The position numbers and the translations under genes are program-made. From assembly GCA_047967505.1 (NCBI GenBank), contig CM106539.1: 64,000 nt of DNA. One strand, written 5' to 3'. The stretch comes from Dipteris shenzhenensis (taxonomy: Eukaryota; Polypodiophyta; Polypodiopsida; Gleicheniales). Shown here one piece after another: positions 24,311-34,615 of this stretch (positions within the stretch are counted from its first letter, which is position 1; every line of letters starts with the position of its first letter). A model generated the notes under the pieces. That model did not search any database and was not told the DNA's origin. It worked only from the letters and a program-made list of their open reading frames with translations.

Positions 24311-24760
24311 ACAAACCTTTTCTAGTATGAGCAACCCAAGAAAGCTCCGTACTTCGTGGATGTTTTTGAGTGGTAGCCAATTCTTGATTGCTTCAACCTT
24401 TGTCGAATCCATCCCCGAACTCCATCCTTGGATATGATATGCCCAAGACAGTGAATTTCTAGCATGAAGAATTCACTTTTCTTTGCATTAATGAACATCT
24501 TATGTTTTCTCAACTCTTCAAACACAAACCGCCAGATGCTTTCAATGCTCTTCCTCATTTTTGGAGAAAACAATGATATCATCAAAGAATGTGCCCACAA
24601 AAGATCTATGATCTCTAAAAATCTTGTCCATCATTTGGTTGAATGTGGTGGGAGCATTGGTTAACACAAATGCCATGCAAAGATACTCATAAAGCCCAAA
24701 AGTGGTCCTAAAACTGGTCTTGTATAGATCTTGTGGTCGTATGTGGATTTGATTTTCAAG
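24310..24760 (-). pseudogene. Chromovirus reverse transcriptase, C-terminal half
   Basis: Frames give LTNAPTTFNQMMDKIF-like and FDDIIVFS (shifted) followed by LRKHKMFINAKKSEFF and LGHIISKDGV. The upstream half is missing; homology joins gag directly to this region near 24760, indicating an internal deletion. Confidence 0.75.
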
Positions 24761-25532
24761 TGGTGGTGTTTATGTTTCTCATTTTGTGAATGCCTCTCAC
24801 CCCCTTCCCTCTCCATGCATTCCCCTTGGGTGTGATATTATCATAGGCAGGTGATTGTAAATATAGAGGCTGCATAATATTACCAAGATGAGTGGTACTC
24901 TGCCCACTACTCATAGCAAGATTGACCATACCTGGTCCTGCTGCATTCATTCTAGGCACTCTTGAAAAATTTCCCATCATACCAGGCATAAAAGTCTGCA
25001 TCCCTGGCTGCATTCCAATGTTACCATACATTATGTTAGGCCTCATAGCAGGCAAACTTCCAAACATTTGTCCCTAATAGCCTTGCATGCCAAGTTGAAA
25101 TCTAGAAGGGAAATTTCCAGGCATCCCCATGCCTTGCTTAGGTTGTCCAACCATCGCTGGAAACATTGAACCTCCTCTAAAATAACATGGGGGCATAGAA
25201 GATGGAGGGAAAGTCTGCTATCTCGAACCAAAAATGGAATGCTCTGGGGATTTCCACCCATACTAGATGTAGGAGGCATTGCATCACGCTTCAAAGGGTC
25301 ATTCACCAACTCTGCAAAGCGTGGATCTTGCATCAGCTATGCAAAAGTCTGAGCTGCTCCTTGTAATTGTGCCCTAAACTATTCATCTGGATTTTGGTCG
25401 AACTTCTTCCTCTTCATGTCGAGAACCCTCAGTGGCATGCTCAGATTGAATGGGATGTTCATCATCTTCCTCCCACCATACAATATAATCAAAAGACCCT
25501 GATTTCTCCTCACCATCGGTGCTATGTGCCAT
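24760..25532 (-). pseudogene. Putative gag of the minus-strand chromovirus
   Basis: From ATG at 25532 the frame encodes an acidic start (HSTDGEEKSGSFDY), then after a shift FRAQLQGAAQTFA, LMQDPRFAELVNDPLKRDA and a methionine/glycine/proline-rich tract (MQPGMQTFMPGMMGNFSRVP). Two internal TAG codons stand where CAG or GAG is expected. Placement directly after the 5' LTR suggests gag. The Met/Gly/Pro-rich part is unusual and could be captured host sequence. Confidence 0.5.
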
Positions 25533-25645
25533 GGATGAAAATTTCTTTAGGCTGCAAATTTATTACAACAACTAGTATTTGGTGTCCTGACCCAAACACA
25601 GCCACGAGCTCACCGTCTTGACGAAGATGGCGATAATCCCGACAA

Positions 25646-26809
25646 TGGAACTACAAAAATTGGCCTTCAAGATCTCCAAAGGGTAGTGAACAGTTCATAA
25701 CAAGCAAATACTTAATTGACAACCACTTAGAACTTTCCACAGCAAATCAAATCAACTTAGAACACAACACTTGAGAGCTATAGCGCCCTCATCTTGCACC
25801 AAATAGTAGATTGTCCGTAAACTTAGTGCCCCTTTTGGTATTTCTTTATCTTTTATTTAGAAGGCATGCAAATACAAGAATAGCACCGTAGTGCATCACT
25901 CCGCAAACAACCAACTGAATAATCCATTCACAAGCACTTTCATCCCGCTGTGCAATCATGGAAAAGGCATCCCAGTCTAGTGCAACATTCCATGGTAGCC
26001 CTTCTTTCGATTTTGGATGAGGGTTTTAACCTAACAACTATGATACTCATTAGGGGAGTTCTAGCAAAAGAGAAATTAGCCCAATCTATCTTGGTAGCTC
26101 TGAATACGCGTCAAGGAAGTCTTAGCGAGATAGGAGCGCAGCAAAACAACCACACTTGGCTGTTCTTGGCAAACAAAAAGGCCAGTTGCACAAAGCAATA
26201 GGATCTGAAGGTTTTGAGGTAGTAGGAAAGCTTAAAATAAACCGATAGGAAAGCTCAAGAAACCTAGGAAAGCAACAAACATGAAATCAAATTTCATTGG
26301 GCAAGATCTCTGGCACCCTAGAAGATAAAAGAAAAAAAAAGCAACCCTAGAAACCTGCTGGAGGAGAATTGCCAAGCCTGGAGGCCTCCTGGAGAAATTA
26401 TCCAACCTTGGAAGCAATTGGATCACCACTACTTATCTTGGAAGGCTCCTAGGCAAATTGCGATTTCACAAATTAGCTCCCAAAACAGCTCTGGTGAAGT
26501 GCGATTTCATGTAGCAGCATCTGGGAAAGGTGATTTTACTGTTGGGGACCTAGCAAGGCTCTTGAGTGATGGAAGATCTGACAAATTGGCTCTTAGAAGG
26601 TGTGTGGATAGATGGGAGAAATTGAACCAACCCTGGCTTAGCCCCCAATCCACTTGAGCCAAGAATAGCTACCTTTGCTTACCATGCAAGTCACTAGATT
26701 TTTAACCCTCTTTAACCTTCAGATCCTTTGCCTTGGCCATGGATTTAATTGCACTAAAGTGTCCGTTACAGATTTAATCAACTTCAGGCCAATTCACATC
26801 CCCGTGACA
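25646..26809 (-). repeat. 5' LTR of the minus-strand chromovirus
   Basis: It is homologous to 16959-18361. The element-start end (26809) is sharp (plus strand ...cccgtgaca). The inner edge is approximate and I could not identify a primer-binding site beside it. Confidence 0.75.
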
Positions 26810-27039
26810 TCTACGAAGTTTTCGGCCATGGTGGCGAAAAAAGTAATCAAAATATTTGAGGGTGGTCTAATATATATCGATGAGATGCTATTATATTTAA
26901 GGCAAGGGGGGACATAGTAGACATTTAGTGGTATCCTTCTAAGCTTAAATAGGGTTGCTTTATCATCTTACATGGATCCTATACAAGGGGCTTTCTAGAA
27001 GCTCATGCACGTAGGTGCCATCCACATCTTATTAAGAGT

Positions 27040-28550
27040 GAGTCCCTCGGGCACAAAAGGTAGTTGAATGTATTCATTTAGATGTACGGACAACATCCCA
27101 ACCCAACATGAGTAGGCTAAAATATTATGTCTCATTCATTGATGACTATCGCAGAAGACGTGTTTATTTCATGTGTGAGAAGTCTGAGGTATTTGAAAAG
27201 TTTCAAAAATTTAGAGCCATGGTTAAGTGTGAAATGGGAATGCAAATCATAACCATCCATTTGGATGGAGGGGAAGAATGTATGTCTAAAGAGTTTACAG
27301 CATATTTAGAGCAACATGGCATTCAACAATAGGTTTCATTTGCATACACATCAGAGAAAAAGTATGTGGCCAAAAGGAGAAATTGTAGCATTGCAGAAGT
27401 AGGGTGTGCATTGTTGAATGAAAAGAATATGCCTAAGTACTATAAGGCAGAAGCAGTATAGTGTGTAGTTTACATTATGAACAAAATGCCTACAGTAGTA
27501 GTGCATAATAAGACACTGGAAGAAGTTTACTCAGGGAGAGATCTAGATGTATCCATCTTTAGGTGTATATGTTATGTGTATGTACCAGAGAAAAGAGGAA
27601 GAAGTTAGATCCAAAGGTTGAAAAATGCATCTTTGCTCATTATGCATTAGAGTCTAAGGGATACATTTGTTACAATATGGCAATGTGAGAGCTTTGAATC
27701 AGCACATATGTTTTTGATGAGCTTAGTAGCTAGTATAAGCCGTGGTTTCTATGTTAGATACATTCATGGCTATGGCTGGAAATCAAGTGCAAGGATAGCC
27801 ACATGTGGAGGTTGCATCCATGTCAGGAAGTGGAGTCACTACCATAGAAACAGTGAATCCATGGTCAAGCCAAATAAGGGCAAATGCAAAAAGCACAAGC
27901 ATGCTTCGAAATGTCAAAAGTATGGCTGATTTACAATAGTAAATCAGCCACAAAATCATGAGTTATTTGGCTCTATGTCAATGTTGAATAGTCCACATTC
28001 CCATGCTCAAGGAAGTACTAATGGTCAGCCACATGATGTTGATTTTTCCAAGCCAAATGCAACATCAAGGGCTGCTATTTTTGAGCAGAAAATTGGCCTA
28101 AAACCTCATGGTGAAGGTACATCGGAAAGCACTTTACCTAGCTGGTCCACTCGGTTGAGATACCCAGTGCAAAGGCTTACTTACAATGGGTTTGTGGCAG
28201 TGCACCATGCCTATATGATAAATGTGTTACAAGATAAGGAACCCAAAAAGTTTGACGATGCCATTGAGTAGTAGCCATAGTGGATACATGCCATGGATGA
28301 GGAGATGCATGTGTTTGAGTAGCAAGAGATATAGTCACTTGCTGACTTGTCTAAACTCAAGAATGTCATAAATTGCAAATGGGTTTACAAGGTAAAGCAT
28401 AATACAGATGGTACTGTGAGTAGGTACAAGGCCCGTTTGGTTACTATAGGTTATGCTCAACAATATGGCATAGATTATGAGGAGACTTTCAGCCCGGTGG
28501 TCAAGATGGTAACAATTCGGATGGTGGTTGCATTAGATCAAAAAATTTGA
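27040..28550 (+). pseudogene. Copia pol fragment (integrase to early reverse transcriptase)
   Basis: The frames show IHLDVRTT and YYVSFIDDYRRRRVYFM followed by LDGGEECMSKEF (integrase), YKAEAV (WAEA motif), then STRLRYPVQRLTYNGF, INCKWVYKVKHNTDG, YKARLVTIGYAQQYGIDYEETFSPV (split into shorter motifs in Copia RT: KWVYKVK, YKARLV, ETFSPV). At least six stops interrupt it. No 5' LTR, gag or protease is present. It ends at a 14-bp sequence that recurs at 34070, where the same element resumes. Confidence 0.87.
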
Positions 28551-28589
28551 TTACTGTAGAACTGATACAATAGATGGCGCTGCCTCCTA

Positions 28590-28905
28590 ACCATGCGCTC
28601 CTGTGAGAGAAGCTTCGATGGCATGCTGAAAACAGTAGAGGACGGAAAGCACATAGACAATCAGTGGCCGGACTTTGCGAGGGAGCCACGCAACTTACAT
28701 CTTGGGCTCACCATGGACGGCGTGAACCCTTTCGGGTTATGCTCGACATCTTGGTCGACATGGCCCATAGTCTTGGTGAATTACAATATCCCACCATGGC
28801 TAACAATAAAGAAGGGACACCTCATGCTTACACTACTTGTGCCAGGGAAGTACAAGGCCAAAAATATGGATGTGTACATGGCACCTTTGATAGAGGAGTG
28901 CTCCT
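28590..28905 (+). pseudogene. CACTA (En/Spm) TNP2-type transposase fragment
   Basis: One frame contains NLHLGLTMDGVNPFG, STWPIVLVNYNIPPWLTIKK and GHLMLTLLVPG followed by MDVYMAPLIEE. These blocks are diagnostic of the tnp2 transposase family of CACTA transposons. No terminal repeats are seen. The frame runs without shift into Gypsy reverse-transcriptase sequence at about 28906. Confidence 0.88.
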
Positions 28906-29385
28906 AGAAGTTATTAGAATAGTACAAGGACATTTTTGCATGGCATTACACTGATATGAAAGGGGTAGATCCATCATTATGTCAACATAGAATAAATGTA
29001 AAGATTGATGCGGTACCAATCGTTCAAGGGAGATATAGAATGAATCCAAATTATGCCAAGTTGGTAAAGGAGGAAATTGACAAGTTGTTGAGGGTTGGTT
29101 TCATATATCCCCTAACACATGTGACATGGTTATCTCCAATTGTTATTATTCCAAAGAAAAATGGGAGATTGAGAATATGTGTTGATTATAGAAAGTTGAA
29201 TGCAGCAACCATGATTGATCCATTCCCTCTTCCATTTTGTGAATCATTGCTTGATGCTATGGCTAGACATGAGATTTACAGTTTTTTAGATGGTTTCAGT
29301 GGGTATAACTAGATCAAAATGGCTCCAAAAGACAGAGATAAAACTGCATTTGCATTTGGATCCAATGTCATGAACTTTGGATTTT
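28906..29385 (+). pseudogene. Gypsy reverse transcriptase N-terminal fragment
   Basis: YKDIFAWHYTDMKGVDP, RYRMNPNYAKLVKEEIDKLL, WLSPIVIIPKKNGRLRICVDY and YSFLDGFSGYN are hallmark blocks of Ty3/Gypsy reverse transcriptase. It belongs to a lineage different from the chromoviruses in this window. It stops near 29370, before the catalytic YVDD box. Confidence 0.88.
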
Positions 29386-29907
29386 GGATGCTAAGGAATC
29401 AGGGTTGCTATAGCCAGTGATGAAATGGGCTTCACATGGCTTGCTCTTATATAGCCACCAGTCATAGTCAGTTAGACCCACTTGGGTGATTGACCCAGTC
29501 CACCCAAAATGGTCGACTGGGGGTCGGTAGGCCACCAACCACACGATAGAACCATGGCATAAAATAGAGCAACTAACCCTCAGTCCCCGTTTGGCCCAGA
29601 GCCATCCGAGATCATCTGGGGCTCCAAATGGGCCCCGCAACCCGAGAGTGGGCTACCCCGAGAAATGCTCCGTCTACCCTCAGTGCGGTCAGTCATGGGA
29701 TGCCTTCTTGCACATGCATGTAGCCTAGTTGGCAGTGTGCCAACTCCGTCCAGCCATCAGGCTACACATGGCCCCCATCTGGTGTCCAAACCAGGACCTA
29801 CCGGATAACCGAGCTACTCAAATGCCTTCTCCTCATATGGGGGGCTTACAAGTAGAGTTAACTGGTTCCCGCGTAGTTAGACGAGAGTGGAGCATTGATA
29901 TCTAACA
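29386..29907 (-). repeat. 3' LTR (U3-R) of the minus-strand Copia
   Basis: It begins TGTTAGATATC at 29907 immediately after the polypurine tract. It contains a TATA box and is cut at about 29385 where Gypsy sequence starts, so it lacks the U5 end retained at 33991-34069. Confidence 0.7.
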
Positions 29908-29936
29908 CCCCCCTCAATGTCCACCTGCAAGTGAAC

Positions 29937-30960
29937 TTACTTTTTCGGTCCAATGCCAAGTCGATGAAGATGCCTCTCTAGCAAGTCTTTTCCAAGAGCC
30001 TTCATGAAGATGTCCGCAGCATTCTCTGTAGTCGGACAGTATACCAAGTCGACCTCTCCATCCATGATGAGCTCGCATACAAAGTGATATTGAATCTCAA
30101 TGTGTTTTGTGCGAGTGTGGAACACAGGGTTCTTTGCAATCGCCATGCAACTCTGATTGTCACATGATAACTGCGTAGGCTTGTTCTGCACTGCACCCAT
30201 GTCCCCTAAAATCCTCCTCAACCACACTGCCTCGTAAGAAGCAAAGCATGCTGATTTTTTGTACTCAGCCTCAGTAGAAGAAAGAGCAACTGTGGGTTGC
30301 TTCTTGCTGACCCATGACAGAGCTCCAGATCCAAGTGAGAAACAGTAATCTGTCACTAATCTCCTGCTGTCCACGTCTCCTGCCCAATCCGAGTCACAAA
30401 ATCTGGTCAAGAATCTGGTCAAGATGTTGCCCTTGGTATAGGTGATGCCATAATCAAGTGTGCCTTTGATGTATTTTAGCACCCACATCCCTGCCCTCCA
30501 ATGGTTCTCTCGGGACTTATTGGAAAACCTGCTTAGTACACCAGTCGCAAAGCTAATGTCCGACCGCATGTTGCACAAGTAAATCAAACTGCCCACAAGC
30601 CTCCTATACTTCGCTTCATCCACCAGTGGTGATGAATCCTCATTTGAGAGCTTCACGTCAACCTCCATAGGGGTGCCAACTGTCTTGCTCAGCCATGCCA
30701 AATGCCTTTAGTATCTCTCCAGCATACTTCAGCTGTGAGATGAAGATCTATTTTGGCTCTTGCCAAACTTCAATCCCCAAACAGAAATGCATCAGTCCGA
30801 GGTCTGTCATTTCAAACTCTCTTCCTAGCAAATGCTTTGTCTGTGAGATCTTCTCTTCATGGTTCCCTGTTATGACAAGGTCATCCACATAAAGGACCAC
30901 GATCATACACTTGCCTCCTTCTTTGAAGATATACAAATTTGCATAAGATGGGCTCCTCCT
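29937..30960 (-). pseudogene. Copia reverse transcriptase C-terminus and RNase H
   Basis: The upper part reads VVLYVDDLVITGNHEEKI with the catalytic YVDD intact. After a frame change a 254-codon open frame (29937-30701) gives LVGSLIYLCNMRSDISFATG, CDSDWAGDVDSRR, STEAEYKKSACFASYEAVWL, TRTKHIEIQYHFVCE and ADIFMKALGKDLLERH, the complete RNase H end of a Copia polyprotein. Confidence 0.9.
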
Positions 30961-31014
30961 GAACCCTTTTTATAGAAAGTAGGCATCAATTCGCTGGTAC
31001 CACGCTCGTGGGGC

Positions 31015-32370
31015 CTATTTCAGCCCGTAAAGTGCCTTCTTTAGTTTACAAAATCTACCTTCTGAATCGGGGATCACAAAACCTGGTGGTTGTTCCACGT
31101 ATACCTCCTCCTTGAGATCTCCATTTAGAAAGGCGGATTTTACATCCATTTGAAACACGGGCCAACTTCCTTGGGCAGCTAAAGCCAAAACACTGCGAAT
31201 TGTGGTTAGTCGAGCTGTGGGAGCAAAAGTATCCTGATAATAAAAACCATGTACCTGTGCGAATCCTTTTGCCACGAGCTGAGCCTTGTACTTATCCAAC
31301 ATGCTGTCGGACTTGTACTTGGTCTTGTACACCCACTTGGTGCCAATTACCTTGCATTTTGGTGGGCGATCCACAAGGTCCCAAGTGTTCTTCTTCATTA
31401 TGAAGCCATACTCTAACTGCATAGCCTCCATCCACCTATCATTACCCTGTGCCTCTTCAAGACACTTGGGTTCTTCAGCACGGATCACCTCTATCATCAA
31501 AGCATAGTTGACCAAGTGTTCCTGCGCCCTTCTTTGCTTCTCTATTCTCTTGGACTGGCGGTGTTCGAATGGTTCCTCCTCAATGGCTGGAGGTTCTCTA
31601 CCATCCAAAAGCTGCTTTACCCACTTTGGGAATGGCCGTTGCCGTTGTGGTTTTGTAGGCTCTTCTTTCTCTTCTTTATCTTGAATCCTCCCAAGCACCG
31701 TTGGGGGATTTCGGTCTGCTGTTGGTGGTTGTACTGGATGGATATTCTGGTCTTGGTTGTCTGGGAAGGAAGCATCCTCCTCCAATTGATGCGGTTGTTC
31801 TGAGAAGACCACATCACGACTTACTATTACCTTCTTGGTAATAGGGTTATAGAGACGGTAACCCTTCGCCTCTTCACTGTAGCCTAAGAAAATACACTTT
31901 CGCCTCTTCGGTTCCCTTTTAGTCCTGTTAGCATCAGGGACATGCACAAAACAGTCACATCCAAAAACTTTGAAATGTGCAGCTGAAGGTTTCTTACCAG
32001 AAAAGGCCTGTAGTGGAGTCATCCCATTCATAGCCTTCGTGTAGCTACGATTCAAAATGTAAACTGCCATGTTACATGCTTCAGCCCAGAAAGTCTTTGG
32101 CAAATCTTTCCCTTTCATCATACTCCTACCCATTTCGTAGATGATGCACATCTTGCGCTCTGCTACTCCATTTTGCTGTGATGTATGTGGTGGGGGTTTC
32201 TGCCTCTTGATCCCGTGACTTTTGTAGTAACTTTCGAATTCAATTGATGTGAACTCTCCACCTCTGTCTGATCTCAACTTCTTCACCTTCTTCCCTGTTT
32301 CTTTCTCGACCATTACATGCCATTCCTTGAACTTACTAAAAGCCTCGCCATATCCTTCTATTGTAGTCAT
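31015..32370 (-). pseudogene. Copia integrase to reverse transcriptase
   Basis: A 451-codon frame without stops covers the integrase core (RSDRGGEFTSIEFE, HTSQQNGVAERK, FWAEACNMAVYILNRS), the GKKPSAAHFKVFGCDCFVHVP block, a linker, and the reverse-transcriptase start ([57 protein letters not shown]). The frame has lost its upstream join (a shift near 32370) and ends in a stop at 31015 where QAPRAWYQRID continues. It is the longest open frame in the window. Confidence 0.9.
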
Positions 32371-32399
32371 CGGTCAGCATCATGAAGTAGTAGGAACCA

Positions 32400-33870
32400 C
32401 CCAAAGCTTCCGTCTCCATCTTTCCGCAGAGGTCCGTGTGTACGAGCTCTAGAGGAGCCTTTGCCCTGCTGGCCTCTTTAGGAAAGGGCTACTGATGCTG
32501 CTTGCCAATCATGCAAGCTTCACATACATCGGGCAGATCTGTAATTTCTGGTAGGTCTGCAATCATTCCACTTTTATGCATCTCCTTTAAAGAACTAAGG
32601 TTTAGATGACCAAACCTATCATGCCACAGCTTAGTGTTCTTCACATCGGCTCGAGCACTGAAAGCTGAGAGTTCATAGATGTTGTTGCGCCATGTACCTT
32701 TACCAATGACCTTCCCTTAAAGATCCAGAATCTGTGCACCATTCTTATCAAATTGAACTTTGAGGTTCCGATCTGTGATCGCAGAAATGGACAACAAGTT
32801 CCTCTTGATATCTGGCACATAAAGAACATCGGACAACTATTTTACAACTCCATCTGACTTGAGAGCAATCATACCTTTTCCTTTTGCTGGACATTTTGCA
32901 TCATTGTCGACTGCTACTAGGATGTCATTCCCTACTGGCTATAGAGAGATATACCAATCCTTCTGACTGGTCATGTGGCGCAATGCACCACTGTCAATAA
33001 TCCAAGGTTCATTTGTAGGTACATGAACTGCCTCCGTGCAAATCTCCTCAATTGCTACGAACAGCTCTACTGGTACTGCCTGCACGCTGTTGCTGGACTC
33101 TTTCTTTACCTTGTTCTTCTGATCTGCAATCTTCTTCCGGCACTCATTCTGCTTGTTCCCTACCTTGTTGAAATAGAAGCACTTGATCTTCTTCTTTCTC
33201 TTTTTATCATTAGAAGAAGATGGGTTACTAGAGTCCTTACTCTTATCTTTCTTTGATCCAGCGTAGAAAGCTGAATCTTCTGCAGTCCTCGTCTTTTGAC
33301 GCATCTCCTCCTCCAGAAGCATTGTGCTGAAATCCTCAAAGTTGAGGGGTGGATTTCTGTTCTGCGCAGTCAGCGCTTTAACAAGACCATCGTACTTTGG
33401 TGGGAGAATGCATGGACCTTCATGCTAGATTCTCGCTGGTGATGGTGATGCCAATTGTAGTCATTTGATCGCGCAGATTCTTCACCCTGGTGATGAATTT
33501 CTTTGCCGCTTTAGACTCAGACAGTTTCTTATTCGCGAGTTGAGTCTCCAGATTCTAAATCTGCATCTGATTCGTGGTCTCGTATTGATTTTTCAAGACC
33601 GTCCATGCCTCCTTCACTGTGGTGACATGTTGAATTAATGCCATGACGGAATCACTTACACTGTAGACAATAGAACATAGCGCATTTGCATTTCTTCTTG
33701 TCCACGCAAGAATCTCATCCGTAGTTGGTACTATCTGTTGTCCTGCATTGGCTAGATCCGGTCTCGCAACCGGCTTCACGTCCACCCCAGTAGCAGTATC
33801 CCAAAGCTCGTATGCGCTTAGGATGGTCTTCATCTTGAACTTCCAGAGTGGATAGTTAGTGCCGTCTAAC
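32400..33870 (-). pseudogene. Copia gag, protease and pre-integrase region
   Basis: From 33870 downward: KLDGTNYPLWKFKMKTILSA and VTTVKEAWTVLKNQYE (UBN2-type gag), then a knuckle remnant CFYFNKVGNKQNEC, in which a Cys and the His are replaced, and WIIDSGALRHMTS, a protease active site with Ser changed to Leu. Then come LYVPDIKRNLLSISAI, LWHDRFGHLNLSSL and CEACMIGKQHQ (pre-integrase). Several stops and frameshifts are present. Confidence 0.82.
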
Positions 33871-34069
33871 TTTCTGCTTTTGCCAAACGGTGGGATTCAC
33901 AGTCTTGCGGGTTGGGCCATCTCTCACAATCTGCTCGCAAATAGAAACACACTACCAAATCTTCGTGCTAGAGTCCAGGCTCTGATACCATGTAAGAAAA
34001 CAATACGTCGTGTGTGCTCAACAGATAACAGGATCTCGTACGCAAGAGAGAAAATAGATAGTATGGAGA

Positions 34070-34290
34070 ATCAAAAAATTTGACACATTGATGTCAAAGA
34101 GCACTTCATCAGAGAAATAGTGTTACTTGGTGACATCACACTGTAGCATTGTGATAGCAAAGAGAATGTGGCATACATCTTTACCAAACCACTTGGTAAA
34201 GAGCTTTTTGAGAAACACCGACTAGCTCTTGGTTTAATGCAGAGGAAGGACATTCCCATTAAAGGGGTGTGATGGAATGTAATGCTCAGT
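34070..34290 (+). pseudogene. Copia RNase H end, continuation of 27040-28550
   Basis: HIDVKEHFIREIVLLGDI, then NVAYIFTKPLGKELFEKH and LGLMQRKDIPIKGV form the C-terminus of a Copia polyprotein. It is followed by a purine-rich tract and an LTR, in the orientation of the fragment that stops at 28550. Confidence 0.82.
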
Positions 34291-34358
34291 TCTTTTTCAA
34301 TTCTAGAATCGTCATCTTGAGGGAAGGCCTACTTCATGATGTTGATCTTGAGGGAAGG

Positions 34359-34615
34359 TGTTGAGAGTTCACACTCAACATCATGTGATCATGTTTGCAT
34401 AGCACCATCATGTGATCATATGTGCATAACACTAACCCAATAGAGTGCTATAAAGGAAAGGGTTAGCTGCCCTAACCCTAACCCTAAATGGGTTTGTATA
34501 TATTCTATATTTTCAACTAAATCTAGTGTACAATTAGTCATTTGTGGTGTGCCCTCTAGTTGTGCCCTCTCTCCTCATCTCCAGTCTTCGCTTCTCCCCT
34601 CTTCATATTTTATCA
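34359..34615 (+). repeat. 3' LTR of the plus-strand Copia (same family as 59527)
   Basis: It begins TGTTGAGAGTTCAC after gagggaagg and ends near tatca. It is closely similar to 59527-59781, including a ccctaaccctaaccctaa stretch followed by a TATA-rich tatatattc. Confidence 0.88.

Larger units (their letters stand above)
16959..26809 (-). mobile_element. Decayed Gypsy chromovirus (minus strand) with a nested element
   Basis: Minus-strand order is 5' LTR (about 25646-26809), gag, a deletion, reverse transcriptase, RNase H, integrase, chromodomain and 3' LTR (about 16959-18361). The purine tract gaagaggggag sits just inside the 3' LTR, whose first bases are TGTCACAC; the 5' LTR starts TGTCACG. 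All coding parts carry stops and shifts. The integrase is split at 19408/22925 by a complete gag-only element on the plus strand. Low-coordinate LTR edges are approximate and no target duplication could be confirmed. Confidence 0.85.
29386..34069 (-). mobile_element. Decayed Copia element, minus strand
   Basis: The minus-strand order is LTR end (33991-34069), primer site tggtatcagagc (just below 33991), gag, protease, integrase, reverse transcriptase, RNase H, purine tract (gaggggg), and LTR from 29907 downward. The right LTR keeps only its last 79 bp and the left one has lost its U5 end, so both ends are truncated. A TATA-like tatataagagc lies in the left LTR near 29450. Coding parts contain stops, shifts and lost motif residues. 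Confidence 0.85.

Noticed and set aside
27040-34290. The Copia pieces at 27040 and 34070 as two unrelated fragments
   Set aside because: They share orientation, polyprotein order, the 14-bp junction sequence and a following LTR, so one interrupted element is the simpler reading, though not proven.
34470-34500. Chromosome end or ancient telomere fusion
   Set aside because: Only three CCCTAA units are present, and they recur at the same place in a second LTR, so they belong to the retrotransposon.
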